Assembly (NCBI GenBank): GCA_030609665.1
Contig: JAUWBW010000040.1
Coordinates: 1-11,438 of the forward strand
Source: Methanosarcinaceae archaeon
GTDB lineage: Archaea; Halobacteriota; Methanosarcinia; Methanosarcinales; Methanosarcinaceae
DNA length: 11,438 nucleotides
Direction: 5' to 3'
The notes beneath the pieces are model-generated. The model searched no databases. It was not told the DNA's origin and worked only from the letters and a program-made list of their open reading frames with translations. Of the stretch, positions 1 through 6,572 are shown one piece after another (position 1 is the first letter of the stretch; every line of letters starts with the position of its first letter). The translations under genes and the position numbers were made by a program.

Positions 1-2
1 AA

Positions 3-779
3 AAGAAAGTTGTAACATCAGATGAAATCAATAAAGCAGCCCTTGAGATCGTTGAACTGACGCTTAGTCCCAAACTCATTCCAAAATACATTTATGGGGA
101 ATATACAGCCAAACTACTCGGGGAAGGAAAACTTCAAAAGATCAGAAAGGGATTATATGCAGTCTTGTCTCCATTGGAGGAATCAAATAAACACATTTCA
201 GATAAATTCATCATCGCAAGTAAGATCAGGGATCGCTATTATCTTGGGTTCCATTCTGCTCTTGAATATTATGGGTCAGCATACAGTCATTATAACGAAG
301 TATACATCACGATCCTTCCTGCAAATCGTTTTTCTTCTTTTAAGTACCAGAACCTTAACTTTAAGCCAGTCTTTACGAAAGACATTTCATCTGGCATCGA
401 AACAAAAAAGTACCGCACCATCAAAATCAAAGTGAGCAGTAAAGAACGCACATTTGTTGATTGTGTGGACAGACCGGATTATGCCGGTGGATGGGAAGAA
501 TGCCTCAAAAGTCTCAGTGTCTTAAGTGGACTTGATTTTAATAAGATCATTGACATTCTCGACATGTACAACAAAAAAAACCTTTATGCCAAAGTTGGTT
601 TTGTACTCGAATTATTGCGTGAGCATTCCGTGTTCTATGAACATCTAAGTGATGAAACGTTAAACAAAATTAAAGCACATAAACCAAACACTCCAAAGTA
701 CCTTGAAAGATCGGTCACTGGCACTTTGAATAAAGATTGGAATCTCTACGTTTTGGAAGAGTTTGTTGAATATCTTTAG
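3..779 (+). CDS. abiEi: AbiEi-family antitoxin (type IV toxin-antitoxin), 5' end outside window
   Basis: The frame is open from the left edge to the TAG at 777-779, with no in-frame ATG in the first 160 bases, so the true start lies upstream and 258 residues are visible. The N-terminal part reads as a winged helix ending in the pattern KIRKGLYAVLSP, typical of AbiEi DNA-binding domains. The C-terminal part carries the family block SSKERTFVDCVDRPDYAGGW, then a helical tail. AbiEi proteins bind operator DNA and repress their own operon while countering the AbiEii toxin without stable complex formation (family knowledge). The stop is 16 bases before the likely start of the AbiEii gene, as expected for a bicistronic pair. 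A TTG at 165 could be read as a start, but it falls inside the conserved wing and would remove the DNA-binding domain, so I reject it. Confidence 0.85.
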   Translation, partial: KKVVTSDEINKAALEIVELTLSPKLIPKYIYGEYTAKLLGEGKLQKIRKGLYAVLSPLEESNKHISDKFIIASKIRDRYYLGFHSALEYYGSAYSHYNEVYITILPANRFSSFKYQNLNFKPVFTKDISSGIETKKYRTIKIKVSSKERTFVDCVDRPDYAGGWEECLKSLSVLSGLDFNKIIDILDMYNKKNLYAKVGFVLELLREHSVFYEHLSDETLNKIKAHKPNTPKYLERSVTGTLNKDWNLYVLEEFVEYL

Positions 780-795
780 ATAAATGGAGTTGACG

Positions 796-1731
796 ATGTA
801 CAATTATGACGAAATGCCGGAAATGACAGGTTTTCACCAAGTCGAGATTGAAAAAGTGTGCCGTATTTCAACCATGCTTGAAAAAATGATGGACGTATCC
901 TTCTTAAAAGAGCGGCTGTCACTAATTGGTGGAACAGCCATCAACTTCATTTACACAAAACCACTGGCAAGGCTTTCTGTGGATTTAGATTTCAATTACC
1001 ACCATATTGACGAAGATGATTGGGGTGAGGTCAGAACCAGAATTGATCAAGTGATAAAACAGATACTTCATACCCAGGGATATGCAAATGCTGACATAAA
1101 GATCGATTCAAGTTACCCGCTTGGCAGAATGGTTGTGCAGTACAGTAATTCAGTCGGGAATATAGACAGCTTTCAAATAGAGATTGGATACATGCGGAGA
1201 TTTCCGTTGCTAAGATCAGACACACTTGCGGATTATAACCATATTTGCAGAGATGATAAATTCAAAGTAAAAACACCACTTAAAGAAGAGTTGTTTGCGA
1301 ATAAATGGTGCACCTTTTTAAAGAGACGAACGGCCAGGGATCTATATGATGTTTACACAATTGCAAAACAGGATTTTGATATCGATGTGTTTCGAAAGTG
1401 TGCTGTTGTTGAAAGCATACTCATGGGTAAACCAAAATTGACTGAAATTGATATAAACGATCTCATTCAAAAATCATTGTATTCTAACAATCTTACAAGA
1501 ATGGTGAATCTGGAAAATAATCTCGATTACCAAACTATCAAAAAGGAAGTTCTGGATTTCACACAAATGATCACAGGCCAATTAAAAGAAAACGAGATTA
1601 AAATGATTGAGACATTTTACACCCAAGGCAATTTCGATCCAGACTTGATCGATGATGATGGGATATTTAATAAGAAGCTAAAAGACCATCCGATAATCAA
1701 ATGGAAGCATTTAAAGTCAAATCGAATATAA
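796..1731 (+). CDS. abiEii: AbiEii-family nucleotidyltransferase toxin (DUF1814)
   Basis: The 311-residue product has the hallmarks of AbiEii/MenT-type toxins: a GGTAIN motif near residue 45, the catalytic signature RLSVDLDF near residues 59-66 whose two aspartates would bind metal, and the downstream block with K170 (FANKW) and RDLYDVY near residues 181-187. Family members are nucleotidyltransferases that act on RNA acceptors or nucleotides and arrest growth when unopposed. I choose the ATG at 796 because a GGAG at 786-789 stands six bases before it; an in-frame ATG at 784 would add four residues but has no ribosome site. It follows abiEi directly and is presumably co-transcribed and repressed by it. 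The protein appears full length with no frameshift. Confidence 0.88.
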   Translation: MYNYDEMPEMTGFHQVEIEKVCRISTMLEKMMDVSFLKERLSLIGGTAINFIYTKPLARLSVDLDFNYHHIDEDDWGEVRTRIDQVIKQILHTQGYANADIKIDSSYPLGRMVVQYSNSVGNIDSFQIEIGYMRRFPLLRSDTLADYNHICRDDKFKVKTPLKEELFANKWCTFLKRRTARDLYDVYTIAKQDFDIDVFRKCAVVESILMGKPKLTEIDINDLIQKSLYSNNLTRMVNLENNLDYQTIKKEVLDFTQMITGQLKENEIKMIETFYTQGNFDPDLIDDDGIFNKKLKDHPIIKWKHLKSNRI

Positions 1732-1851
1732 TCGGTGTTGCAAGATTTTTAATGATATCTAGGCAATATGCATAAATATTGTTAAAAAACCTGCACACCT
1801 GCAATCAAATGTATGGTTTTAAGGTTTTTGGTTTTTCCGATGTGTGTCTAA
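1732..1851. other. Intergenic stretch between convergent genes
   Basis: About 120 bases with no convincing gene. The plus strand carries T-rich runs at 1816-1837, which could end abiEii transcription. The A6 run at 1784-1789 reads as T6 on the minus strand, suiting termination of the transporter transcript. Archaeal terminators are often plain oligo-T, so this is a plausible bidirectional termination zone but no strong hairpin is seen. Confidence 0.35.
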
Positions 1852-1971
1852 TCATGAAAAAAACAACTTCTTGATTATAATATACAGATACATTCCAACT
1901 GTAATTATTATCACTAATCCAAAAAGCAGCCAGACGACCTTACCAATCAAAAGCCCGATGTTTTTTGTCAT
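1852..1971 (-). CDS. Possible 39-residue single-span membrane peptide
   Basis: Just 20 bases after the transporter stop, an ATG at 1971 opens a 39-codon frame ending in TGA at 1852-1854. The peptide is strongly hydrophobic from about residue 5 to 33 (I, L, V, F, with one W) and is followed by KKLFFS, so it would be a single membrane span with a basic tail. A GGTGAT lies about 14 bases before the ATG, farther than ideal for a ribosome site. It could be a small membrane partner of the transporter or a chance frame in AT-rich DNA. I do not recognise a family. Confidence 0.35.
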   Translation of the reverse strand: MTKNIGLLIGKVVWLLFGLVIIITVGMYLYIIIKKLFFS

Positions 1972-1991
1972 TTTCGACTATCATATCACCG

Positions 1992-3050
1992 TTAATCACT
2001 TGCCGGGCTTTCTTCAGCCTGCACCTGTTCCACATATACGCGGTATGCTGCAGCCAAAGCACCAAGCAACATCGGTGCAGCGAAAAGACCTGCAATTCCG
2101 CCTACAAAAGCACCGCCCAAAAATGCCAGCATCAATAAGAGTGGATGTATATTCGATTTCACACTTGCCAGATACGGTTTAAGAACCAGTTCCGGAGGTG
2201 CGTATATCAGGATCGATGCAACAGCAAAAAAGATGGCTGCACTTTGAAATCCTGAATCGAAATAGCGTATTATCGAAAGAGGCACAATGACCATATAACC
2301 TGCAAACATTGGAATTATAGATGCTATGAATACAAGGGTTGCCAGTGCAAGTATGTGTGAAAAACCAAAAGCGTAAAAGACAAACAGTGATGTTATGCTG
2401 ACAAAGAGTGCCGCGTATGCATTCGCAATGAAAACACCATTGAGTATCATGTCAAGATGATAGGAGTACCGTTCAACAATGCTTTGCTGATCTTTTGGAG
2501 TCAACTTAATGATGGCATTATACAACCCATCCCCGTCTGCAAGTAAGAAAAAACATACGATTATAGATATCAATAGGTTTATGAAAAACATTGCGATGGC
2601 CTGTGCATATGAAACCACAGCTATCTTGCTGATAAGGGGTAGCAATGATGTCGATACATCCCATGTGATCTGCTGGAGTTGCTGATGTATGTTTTCAGGA
2701 ATATCGATATTCCTGATAAAATCGAATGTACCTCCAATCACTTGAGCCTGATTATTCACTATCCACGTAATCTGGTTAATGATCTCAATTATTCCACTGC
2801 CAAGTATGAGTATTATCGGTGCGACAATAAACATTGTTGCAACAAATGCCCCAATTTTCCGGTGACCTTTGAACTTTAAATATATCGGACGTGAAATATA
2901 TGCGAAAACCAGTCCAAGTACAATGCCATCTGCAAGCGGTAATACAACTATGACCGCAGTGAAAAGAAGGATTGCAACGACTATGCTTGCTGCAATTTTC
3001 CACTTGTGATTTATAAGTACAGAAATTCCGTCCGGTTTAGTGCTTTCCAT
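1992..3050 (-). CDS. AI-2E / PerM (UPF0118) family membrane transporter
   Basis: A 352-residue polytopic membrane protein of the usual length for this family. Hydrophobic segments occur near residues 18-36, 39-54, 68-90, 150-170, 208-232, 237-258, 272-285 and 304-335. The C-terminal block PPELVLKPYLASVKSNIHP, then a glycine-rich helix pair containing GLFAAPML, is characteristic of AI-2E/PerM proteins. Family members have been linked to AI-2 export and to Na+/H+ exchange; the substrate here cannot be told from sequence. The ATG at 3050 has AGGGG four bases upstream (minus strand, 3055-3059), supporting this start, and a TATA-like TTATATTA lies at 3095-3102. It follows the PP-loop gene by 90 bases on the same strand but probably has its own promoter. 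The C-terminal tail is short, acidic and polar. Confidence 0.88.
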   Translation of the reverse strand: MESTKPDGISVLINHKWKIAASIVVAILLFTAVIVVLPLADGIVLGLVFAYISRPIYLKFKGHRKIGAFVATMFIVAPIILILGSGIIEIINQITWIVNNQAQVIGGTFDFIRNIDIPENIHQQLQQITWDVSTSLLPLISKIAVVSYAQAIAMFFINLLISIIVCFFLLADGDGLYNAIIKLTPKDQQSIVERYSYHLDMILNGVFIANAYAALFVSITSLFVFYAFGFSHILALATLVFIASIIPMFAGYMVIVPLSIIRYFDSGFQSAAIFFAVASILIYAPPELVLKPYLASVKSNIHPLLLMLAFLGGAFVGGIAGLFAAPMLLGALAAAYRVYVEQVQAEESPASD

Positions 3051-3094
3051 TGAACCCCTGTTTGATTTCCATGATCAATTGTAGTTACTATAAT

Positions 3095-3102
3095 TAATAT
3101 AA
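3095..3102 (-). promoter_or_regulatory. TATA-like box before the AI-2E-family gene
   Basis: TTATATTA on the minus strand lies about 45-52 bases before the ATG at 3050, predicting a leader of roughly 20 bases that would contain the AGGGG ribosome site. It sits in the 90-bp gap after the PP-loop gene. Inferred from position and composition only. Confidence 0.35.
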
Positions 3103-3140
3103 CAGTATTAATAAGTCACCATTTTGACATGTCGTTCCTA

Positions 3141-5198
3141 TTATTTTCCACCGGTAGTTGATATCACAGCAGAATCCGGCATGAGTTTGTCAAAATATTT
3201 GATTACCACACAGGCTTCTGTACATTTCCCACATCTTGTGCATGATTCATCGATCTGCAACCCGCCATCTCCATTGCTGCCATCACTATCGTTGATTCGT
3301 ATAGCATTTACGGGACAAACTTTGATACATATTCCACATTTTGTACACTTGTTCACACGCATCAGTTGTTTTGCACAATCTTTAAAGAGCGCAAGCGCTT
3401 CATCTTTTGTATTAGCGTTTACCAATATGCTGCCTGTTGCAAAGATATTGATGCTACCATTATCAGCCTCTACTCGTAGCATGCCGAGTTCTTCCGAATA
3501 AACATTTTTCCCAATGATATTCATCACATTTGCAGCATCGCTTGTGGATACACCGCGCACGATTCCTTCAACCGAAAATCCCCCTGCCTTGCATGGTGAT
3601 ACGCCTGATGTCACATGTATGCTGAATGATTCTCTAGTTTCCTTTTCTACCGGAATTATTCCAATACCAAGTTCCTTTGCAAGTTTGTGCATCTTTGGGG
3701 GCAATTCCTTCCAGCGCCAGAATCCGTGTTCTATGAAATCGTTGGACAATCCATGAGTATGCGCCCACTCAAGCAAGTAGTTGTTCCATCGCTCGTACAT
3801 CTCCGGGTGCAATTCGCCCATCCTCTTGTATTCGGCAGACAATGCTGCAGGGCACAGGTGGCATCCGACCCTTTCAAATCCCATGTCATATAGGGGATTG
3901 TATGCCAATCCGCGCCAGTGAATGTACAACCACACCTCGATCGCTCTCCAATCGCGTATCGGGAATATGTTGAGTTGGTTCGGTACGAAAGGGTTCATCT
4001 CAGATGCAGCAACACGGGCGCGGGAGAATGATTCGTGTTTTCGCTTCCCATCAATCGTCAGGCAGACCGCTCCTGCCTTTGTACATTCTTCAATGACAGC
4101 GCTTGCAGGTGCGAGTTTACAAACCTTGCAGCACCACCTGAAATCCTTAGCAGGCGGACCAAAATTTTCCAGATGCTCCCAAAAGGCTTCACCTGCATTT
4201 GCTTCATGCAAGTCGATGTTGTTCTGTTTGCAGTAATCCCTTGCAAAGTCGATAGTTTCGGGAAATTCAAGACCTGTGTTTATAAGGAACGCTTTTACGG
4301 GTCTTTTCTTGAGCGCACTTTGTGCAAGGTCAAGTACGACAAGACTGTCTTTCCCACCGCTAAATGATACATGTACCGGCAGTTTCTTGTGTTGTTTTTG
4401 GTTCGCGATACCTTTGATGGTGTTCATAGCATTTTTGCCAAGTTGCCTGATGTATGGCAGGTTGGCATTTACGATATCACCCATATCCGGTATTTTGGGA
4501 TTCAGGACGGCAGGGTTGCTATCGATCTTCTTGATCTTCAGGACAGCGCCTTGTGTGGAACTGAGATCGGCACTGTCAACATATGTAGCGGCAAATCCTG
4601 TCAGGTTACCTGATACAACAAGAATGGGATCGCCTTTTTTAATATCGTCAGTGTAGTTTTCGATCTGGTCAAAATCAATGTTCTTACCACTCAGATGTCG
4701 TTTTGATCGTTTTATTATCACAGTTTTCTTTTCTGTGTGCGCGAGAAGGACTTTTGCACCTTCCAACGAGAGGTCGAACTTGTAATCCATTACGGACAGG
4801 TCAAAACGCAAAACCCCGAAATGCAGACCATCTACAATGACCTCATCGGTCTTGTCATCGCCCGGGATCTTGTTCAGCAGGATTATCCTGTCGCCAAGGG
4901 GATTGCAGCCGTATGTCTTCACCAGTTGTTCAGCAAGTATCTTACGCTCAAATGGTGAACAGAAACGAACATCTGCGGGTTGCGAGAGTTGCAGTCGGAT
5001 GCCGTTATTTTTACAGGTAAAACATTGCGGCTCGATGAGTGGAACATTGCATTCATGACACCAGAATATGTAGTCTTTTTCATAGGTAATGGGGCGATTG
5101 GTATGCTTTTGAGGGTGCCTGCGCTCTTGCGTGCTCACTGGATATTTTGGGTGGGTATTTTTCTTTCTTGTGCCCGTTTTGATTTTTTTTGGTTGCAT
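3141..5198 (-). CDS. Zinc-ribbon/PUA/PAPS-reductase-like PP-loop protein with C-terminal 2[4Fe-4S] ferredoxin domain
   Basis: A 685-residue multidomain protein. After a basic N-terminus (residues 1-40) come a zinc ribbon with C47, C50, C59 and C62; a PUA-like domain at about 140-226; and a PP-loop ATPase domain with SGGKDS at 280-285, NTGLEFPET at 307-315 and the GKRKHES block near 384. The pair C356-C357 with C446-x-x-C449 matches the CC...CxxC [4Fe-4S] signature of APS/PAPS reductases. An unassigned domain covers about 520-612, and two ferredoxin motifs follow (C618, C621, C624, C628; C653, C656, C659, C663). Such archaeal proteins are annotated as phosphoadenylyl-sulfate reductase family; the PUA and zinc ribbon, usually RNA-related, leave RNA sulfuration or another sulfur transfer open. 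The bacterial ECGLH tail is absent. The ATG at 5198 has no ribosome site but a TATA-like box 25-32 bases upstream, suggesting a leaderless mRNA. Confidence 0.88.
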   Translation of the reverse strand: MQPKKIKTGTRKKNTHPKYPVSTQERRHPQKHTNRPITYEKDYIFWCHECNVPLIEPQCFTCKNNGIRLQLSQPADVRFCSPFERKILAEQLVKTYGCNPLGDRIILLNKIPGDDKTDEVIVDGLHFGVLRFDLSVMDYKFDLSLEGAKVLLAHTEKKTVIIKRSKRHLSGKNIDFDQIENYTDDIKKGDPILVVSGNLTGFAATYVDSADLSSTQGAVLKIKKIDSNPAVLNPKIPDMGDIVNANLPYIRQLGKNAMNTIKGIANQKQHKKLPVHVSFSGGKDSLVVLDLAQSALKKRPVKAFLINTGLEFPETIDFARDYCKQNNIDLHEANAGEAFWEHLENFGPPAKDFRWCCKVCKLAPASAVIEECTKAGAVCLTIDGKRKHESFSRARVAASEMNPFVPNQLNIFPIRDWRAIEVWLYIHWRGLAYNPLYDMGFERVGCHLCPAALSAEYKRMGELHPEMYERWNNYLLEWAHTHGLSNDFIEHGFWRWKELPPKMHKLAKELGIGIIPVEKETRESFSIHVTSGVSPCKAGGFSVEGIVRGVSTSDAANVMNIIGKNVYSEELGMLRVEADNGSINIFATGSILVNANTKDEALALFKDCAKQLMRVNKCTKCGICIKVCPVNAIRINDSDGSNGDGGLQIDESCTRCGKCTEACVVIKYFDKLMPDSAVISTTGGK

Positions 5199-5222
5199 TT
5201 GAATAGAACAGTTAGTCTTATC

Positions 5223-5230
5223 TATAAAAA
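5223..5230 (-). promoter_or_regulatory. TATA-like box for the PP-loop gene (leaderless start)
   Basis: TTTTTATA on the minus strand is 25-32 bases before the ATG at 5198. Archaeal TATA boxes centre about 26 bases before the transcription start, so transcription would begin at or just before the start codon. This agrees with the absence of a Shine-Dalgarno sequence there. Confidence 0.5.
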
Positions 5231-5315
5231 TAGTTTGAGGTGGAGATGGAATGTATTCAGTGTTTGTTGTCTATCCATAAAATGTTTAAGAAATTCAGCA
5301 AACACTATTTATAAA

Positions 5316-5329
5316 GTTTCGATCGAAAC
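5316..5329. promoter_or_regulatory. Perfect 14-bp palindrome GTTTCGATCGAAAC
   Basis: A perfect 14-bp palindrome in the AT-rich gap upstream of the PP-loop gene and downstream of the lysine-rich small gene. It is flanked by an imperfect direct repeat: AAACACTATTTATA at 5300-5313 and AAACACTGTATATA at 5326-5339, a 26-bp step. It is about 118 bases before the PP-loop start, so it could be an upstream operator or activator site. Function is inferred from symmetry only. Confidence 0.4.
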
Positions 5330-5386
5330 ACTGTATATAGAATTTCAATAGAAAAGCGTCAAAAAAGAACACGGACCTAAAAATGA

Positions 5387-5524
5387 TCATTTTTTCTTTT
5401 TGGTTGCCTTTGCAAATTTTTTCTTTGCATCTTTGCTTCCGGATGCAGCCAGTTTTTCAAGTTCTTCTAATTTCGCTTTTTTCTTAGCGCTCTTTCTTTG
5501 TATATCCTTCTTAGACATTGCCAT
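5387..5524 (-). CDS. Small lysine-rich basic protein, 45 residues
   Basis: An ATG at 5524 opens a 45-codon frame ending in TGA at 5387-5389. The product has 17 lysines and 2 arginines against 5 acidic residues. It begins MAMSKKDIQRKSAKKK, has a short helical stretch with LEELEKLAA, and ends in KKKK. Such composition is typical of small nucleic-acid-binding or ribosome-associated proteins, but I recognise no named family. A second ATG two codons later is an alternative start. There is no clear ribosome site; a TATA-like TTTAAGTA about 28 bases upstream again suggests leaderless expression. It is followed by an oligo-T tract within 20 bases. Codon use is consistent with a real gene, including mixed AAA/AAG for lysine. 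Confidence 0.6.
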   Translation of the reverse strand: MAMSKKDIQRKSAKKKAKLEELEKLAASGSKDAKKKFAKATKKKK

Positions 5525-5531
5525 AGGAATG

Positions 5532-5560
5532 ATAATTTAAGCCTATACTACTTAAATTAT
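5532..5560. repeat. Perfect 10-bp inverted repeat between two minus-strand genes
   Basis: ATAATTTAAG (5532-5541) and CTTAAATTAT (5551-5560) are exact inverse complements around a 9-base spacer. The element ends two bases before the stop of the chimeric gene (5562) and begins eight bases before the start codon of the lysine-rich gene (5524). It could be a terminator for the former, an operator/promoter dyad for the latter (it overlaps that gene's TATA-like box), or both. No T-run follows directly on the minus strand, which favours the operator reading. Confidence 0.5.
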
Positions 5561-5561
5561 T

Positions 5562-6098
5562 CTAGAAATCTGCGCTAAGGACACTGCCATGTGTGACACC
5601 TGTGAAACGTCTTGCTTCAACGCCATCCTTTTCCATTATAAGTGTTGGAACTACACGAATACCATACTTTGCTGCATGTTCCTGATTCTGGTCAACCCCC
5701 ATCACAATAACGGAAGAGGAAGTGGATAATGAAGAGGATAAAGACGAATTTCCGATCTTCGCGATCCCGTACAATCGCGGTGCTACAACTGCAAGATTGG
5801 CACTATTTTCAATAGTATGGATGTCTGGTAGTTTTGACTCATCAATATAATTCTCGCCTGTCGAAATTGACCCGACCGTTGTAGAACCTTCGATCAATGG
5901 TATCGAATTTGTTTCCGGTCTTATTATAATATTAGCACCGAATTTGCTTGACTCTTCATAAAGGCTATCGGATGCCGCAGTGAATGTCGTTATTACCGCA
6001 ACGATTGCAGAAGCGGCAATAATGACACCCAGCACACCAACCAGAAGTTTTGTTTTTCTACGAAATATATCTTTTAGGACAATAGAATGTAATCGCAT
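5562..6098 (-). CDS. Chimeric ORF: N-terminal FtsX/MacB-like ABC permease fragment joined to thioredoxin C-terminus
   Basis: The intact 178-residue frame has two unrelated halves. Residues 1-135 resemble the start of a MacB/FtsX-type ABC permease: a basic MRLHSIVLKDIFRRKTK, one transmembrane helix at about 18-42, then an extracytoplasmic stretch reaching VIVMGVD. From about residue 137 it reads QNQEHAAKYGIRVVPTLIM then EKDGVEARRFTGVT, which is the C-terminal portion of a thioredoxin with the cis-proline VPT motif. The thioredoxin CxxC half is missing, as are the remaining permease helices. The join falls at about 5685-5697. Both families can carry a similar VD-containing tract there, which may have guided recombination. 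The gene is divergent from the BlaI-type repressor and shares its dyad-rich promoter. It is probably a non-functional remnant, though a membrane-anchored fusion is possible; an assembly join must also be considered. Confidence 0.75.
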   Translation of the reverse strand: MRLHSIVLKDIFRRKTKLLVGVLGVIIAASAIVAVITTFTAASDSLYEESSKFGANIIIRPETNSIPLIEGSTTVGSISTGENYIDESKLPDIHTIENSANLAVVAPRLYGIAKIGNSSLSSSLSTSSSVIVMGVDQNQEHAAKYGIRVVPTLIMEKDGVEARRFTGVTHGSVLSADF

Positions 6099-6212
6099 GG
6101 CTATACATCTAGTGTAAAGTTATATTAACTTTACGTTTGCTGTAAACATATCCGATACAACTAATTGTATAATGCGCGCAAGATTTATATCCATTTACAC
6201 CAATTGTAAACC
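6099..6212. promoter_or_regulatory. Divergent promoter with multiple TTTACA/TGTAAA-type dyads (likely BlaI operators)
   Basis: This 114-bp spacer serves genes in both directions. Four dyads are visible. First, GTAAAGTTA (6114-6122) and TAACTTTAC (6126-6134). Second, TTTAC and GTAAA within 6130-6146. Third, ATACAA (6155-6160) and TTGTAT (6165-6170). Fourth, TTTACA (6194-6199) and TGTAAA (6205-6210). BlaI/MecI repressors are known to bind TACA/TGTA dyads. A TATA-like TTTATAT at 6184-6190 lies about 25 bases before the ATG at 6213, so the last dyad sits between TATA box and start codon, well placed to block initiation. On the minus strand a TATA-like element at 6121-6128 is inside the first dyad, 23-30 bases before the ATG at 6098. 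Both mRNAs would be nearly leaderless. Confidence 0.65.
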
Positions 6213-6572
6213 ATGGTAAAGATAGATAGGATCAATATCTCGAATGAAGGATTGACCAAGTTCTTCAGCCCCATTGAAGCACAGATAATGGAAGTTCTGT
6301 GGAAAAACGATGAGTTGATGACATCAGAGATCACTAAAAAAACCAACATCCCACTGTCCAGCGTAGCCGGTACACTGGATCGGCTTGTAAAAGCCGACTT
6401 CGCGCAGCGAAGGGTGGAGAATCAGGGACAGCGTGTCCGATATATATATTCGGCAACCACAACTGCCGATAATGCTGCAACTGCGATCACAACCCGCATA
6501 CTTGACAGTCTCGTTGACACTTTTGGCGCGGTTGCTATCGAGAACTTCTCCAGCTACAAAAAAAGTAAGTGA
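6213..6572 (+). CDS. BlaI/MecI/CopY-family winged-helix repressor
   Basis: A 119-residue protein of typical length. Residues about 18-85 form the BlaI winged helix: SPIEAQIMEVLWKNDELMTS begins helix 1 and the turn, TNIPLSSVAGTLDRLVKADF includes the recognition helix, and GQRVRYIYSA is the wing. The C-terminal helix (about 90-112) would dimerise. Family members bind TACA/TGTA dyads and are released when a membrane metallopeptidase cleaves or triggers cleavage of the repressor. The gene overlaps the next gene by four bases (GTGA), and dyads precede it, so autoregulation plus control of the divergent gene is likely. It lacks a ribosome site and fits leaderless initiation at ATG 6213. Confidence 0.88.
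   Translation: MVKIDRINISNEGLTKFFSPIEAQIMEVLWKNDELMTSEITKKTNIPLSSVAGTLDRLVKADFAQRRVENQGQRVRYIYSATTTADNAATAITTRILDSLVDTFGAVAIENFSSYKKSK

Noticed and set aside
165..779. Shorter AbiEi start at the TTG at 165
   Set aside because: The frame is open and antitoxin-like upstream to the window edge; starting here would delete the winged helix.
1844..2182. Plus-strand frame across the end of the AI-2E-family gene
   Set aside because: It is largely antisense to a clear membrane protein gene, with no ribosome site and unconvincing composition.
4980..5351. Plus-strand frame antisense to the start of the PP-loop gene
   Set aside because: The opposite strand encodes the zinc-ribbon domain with clear motifs; this frame shows none and has no start signals.
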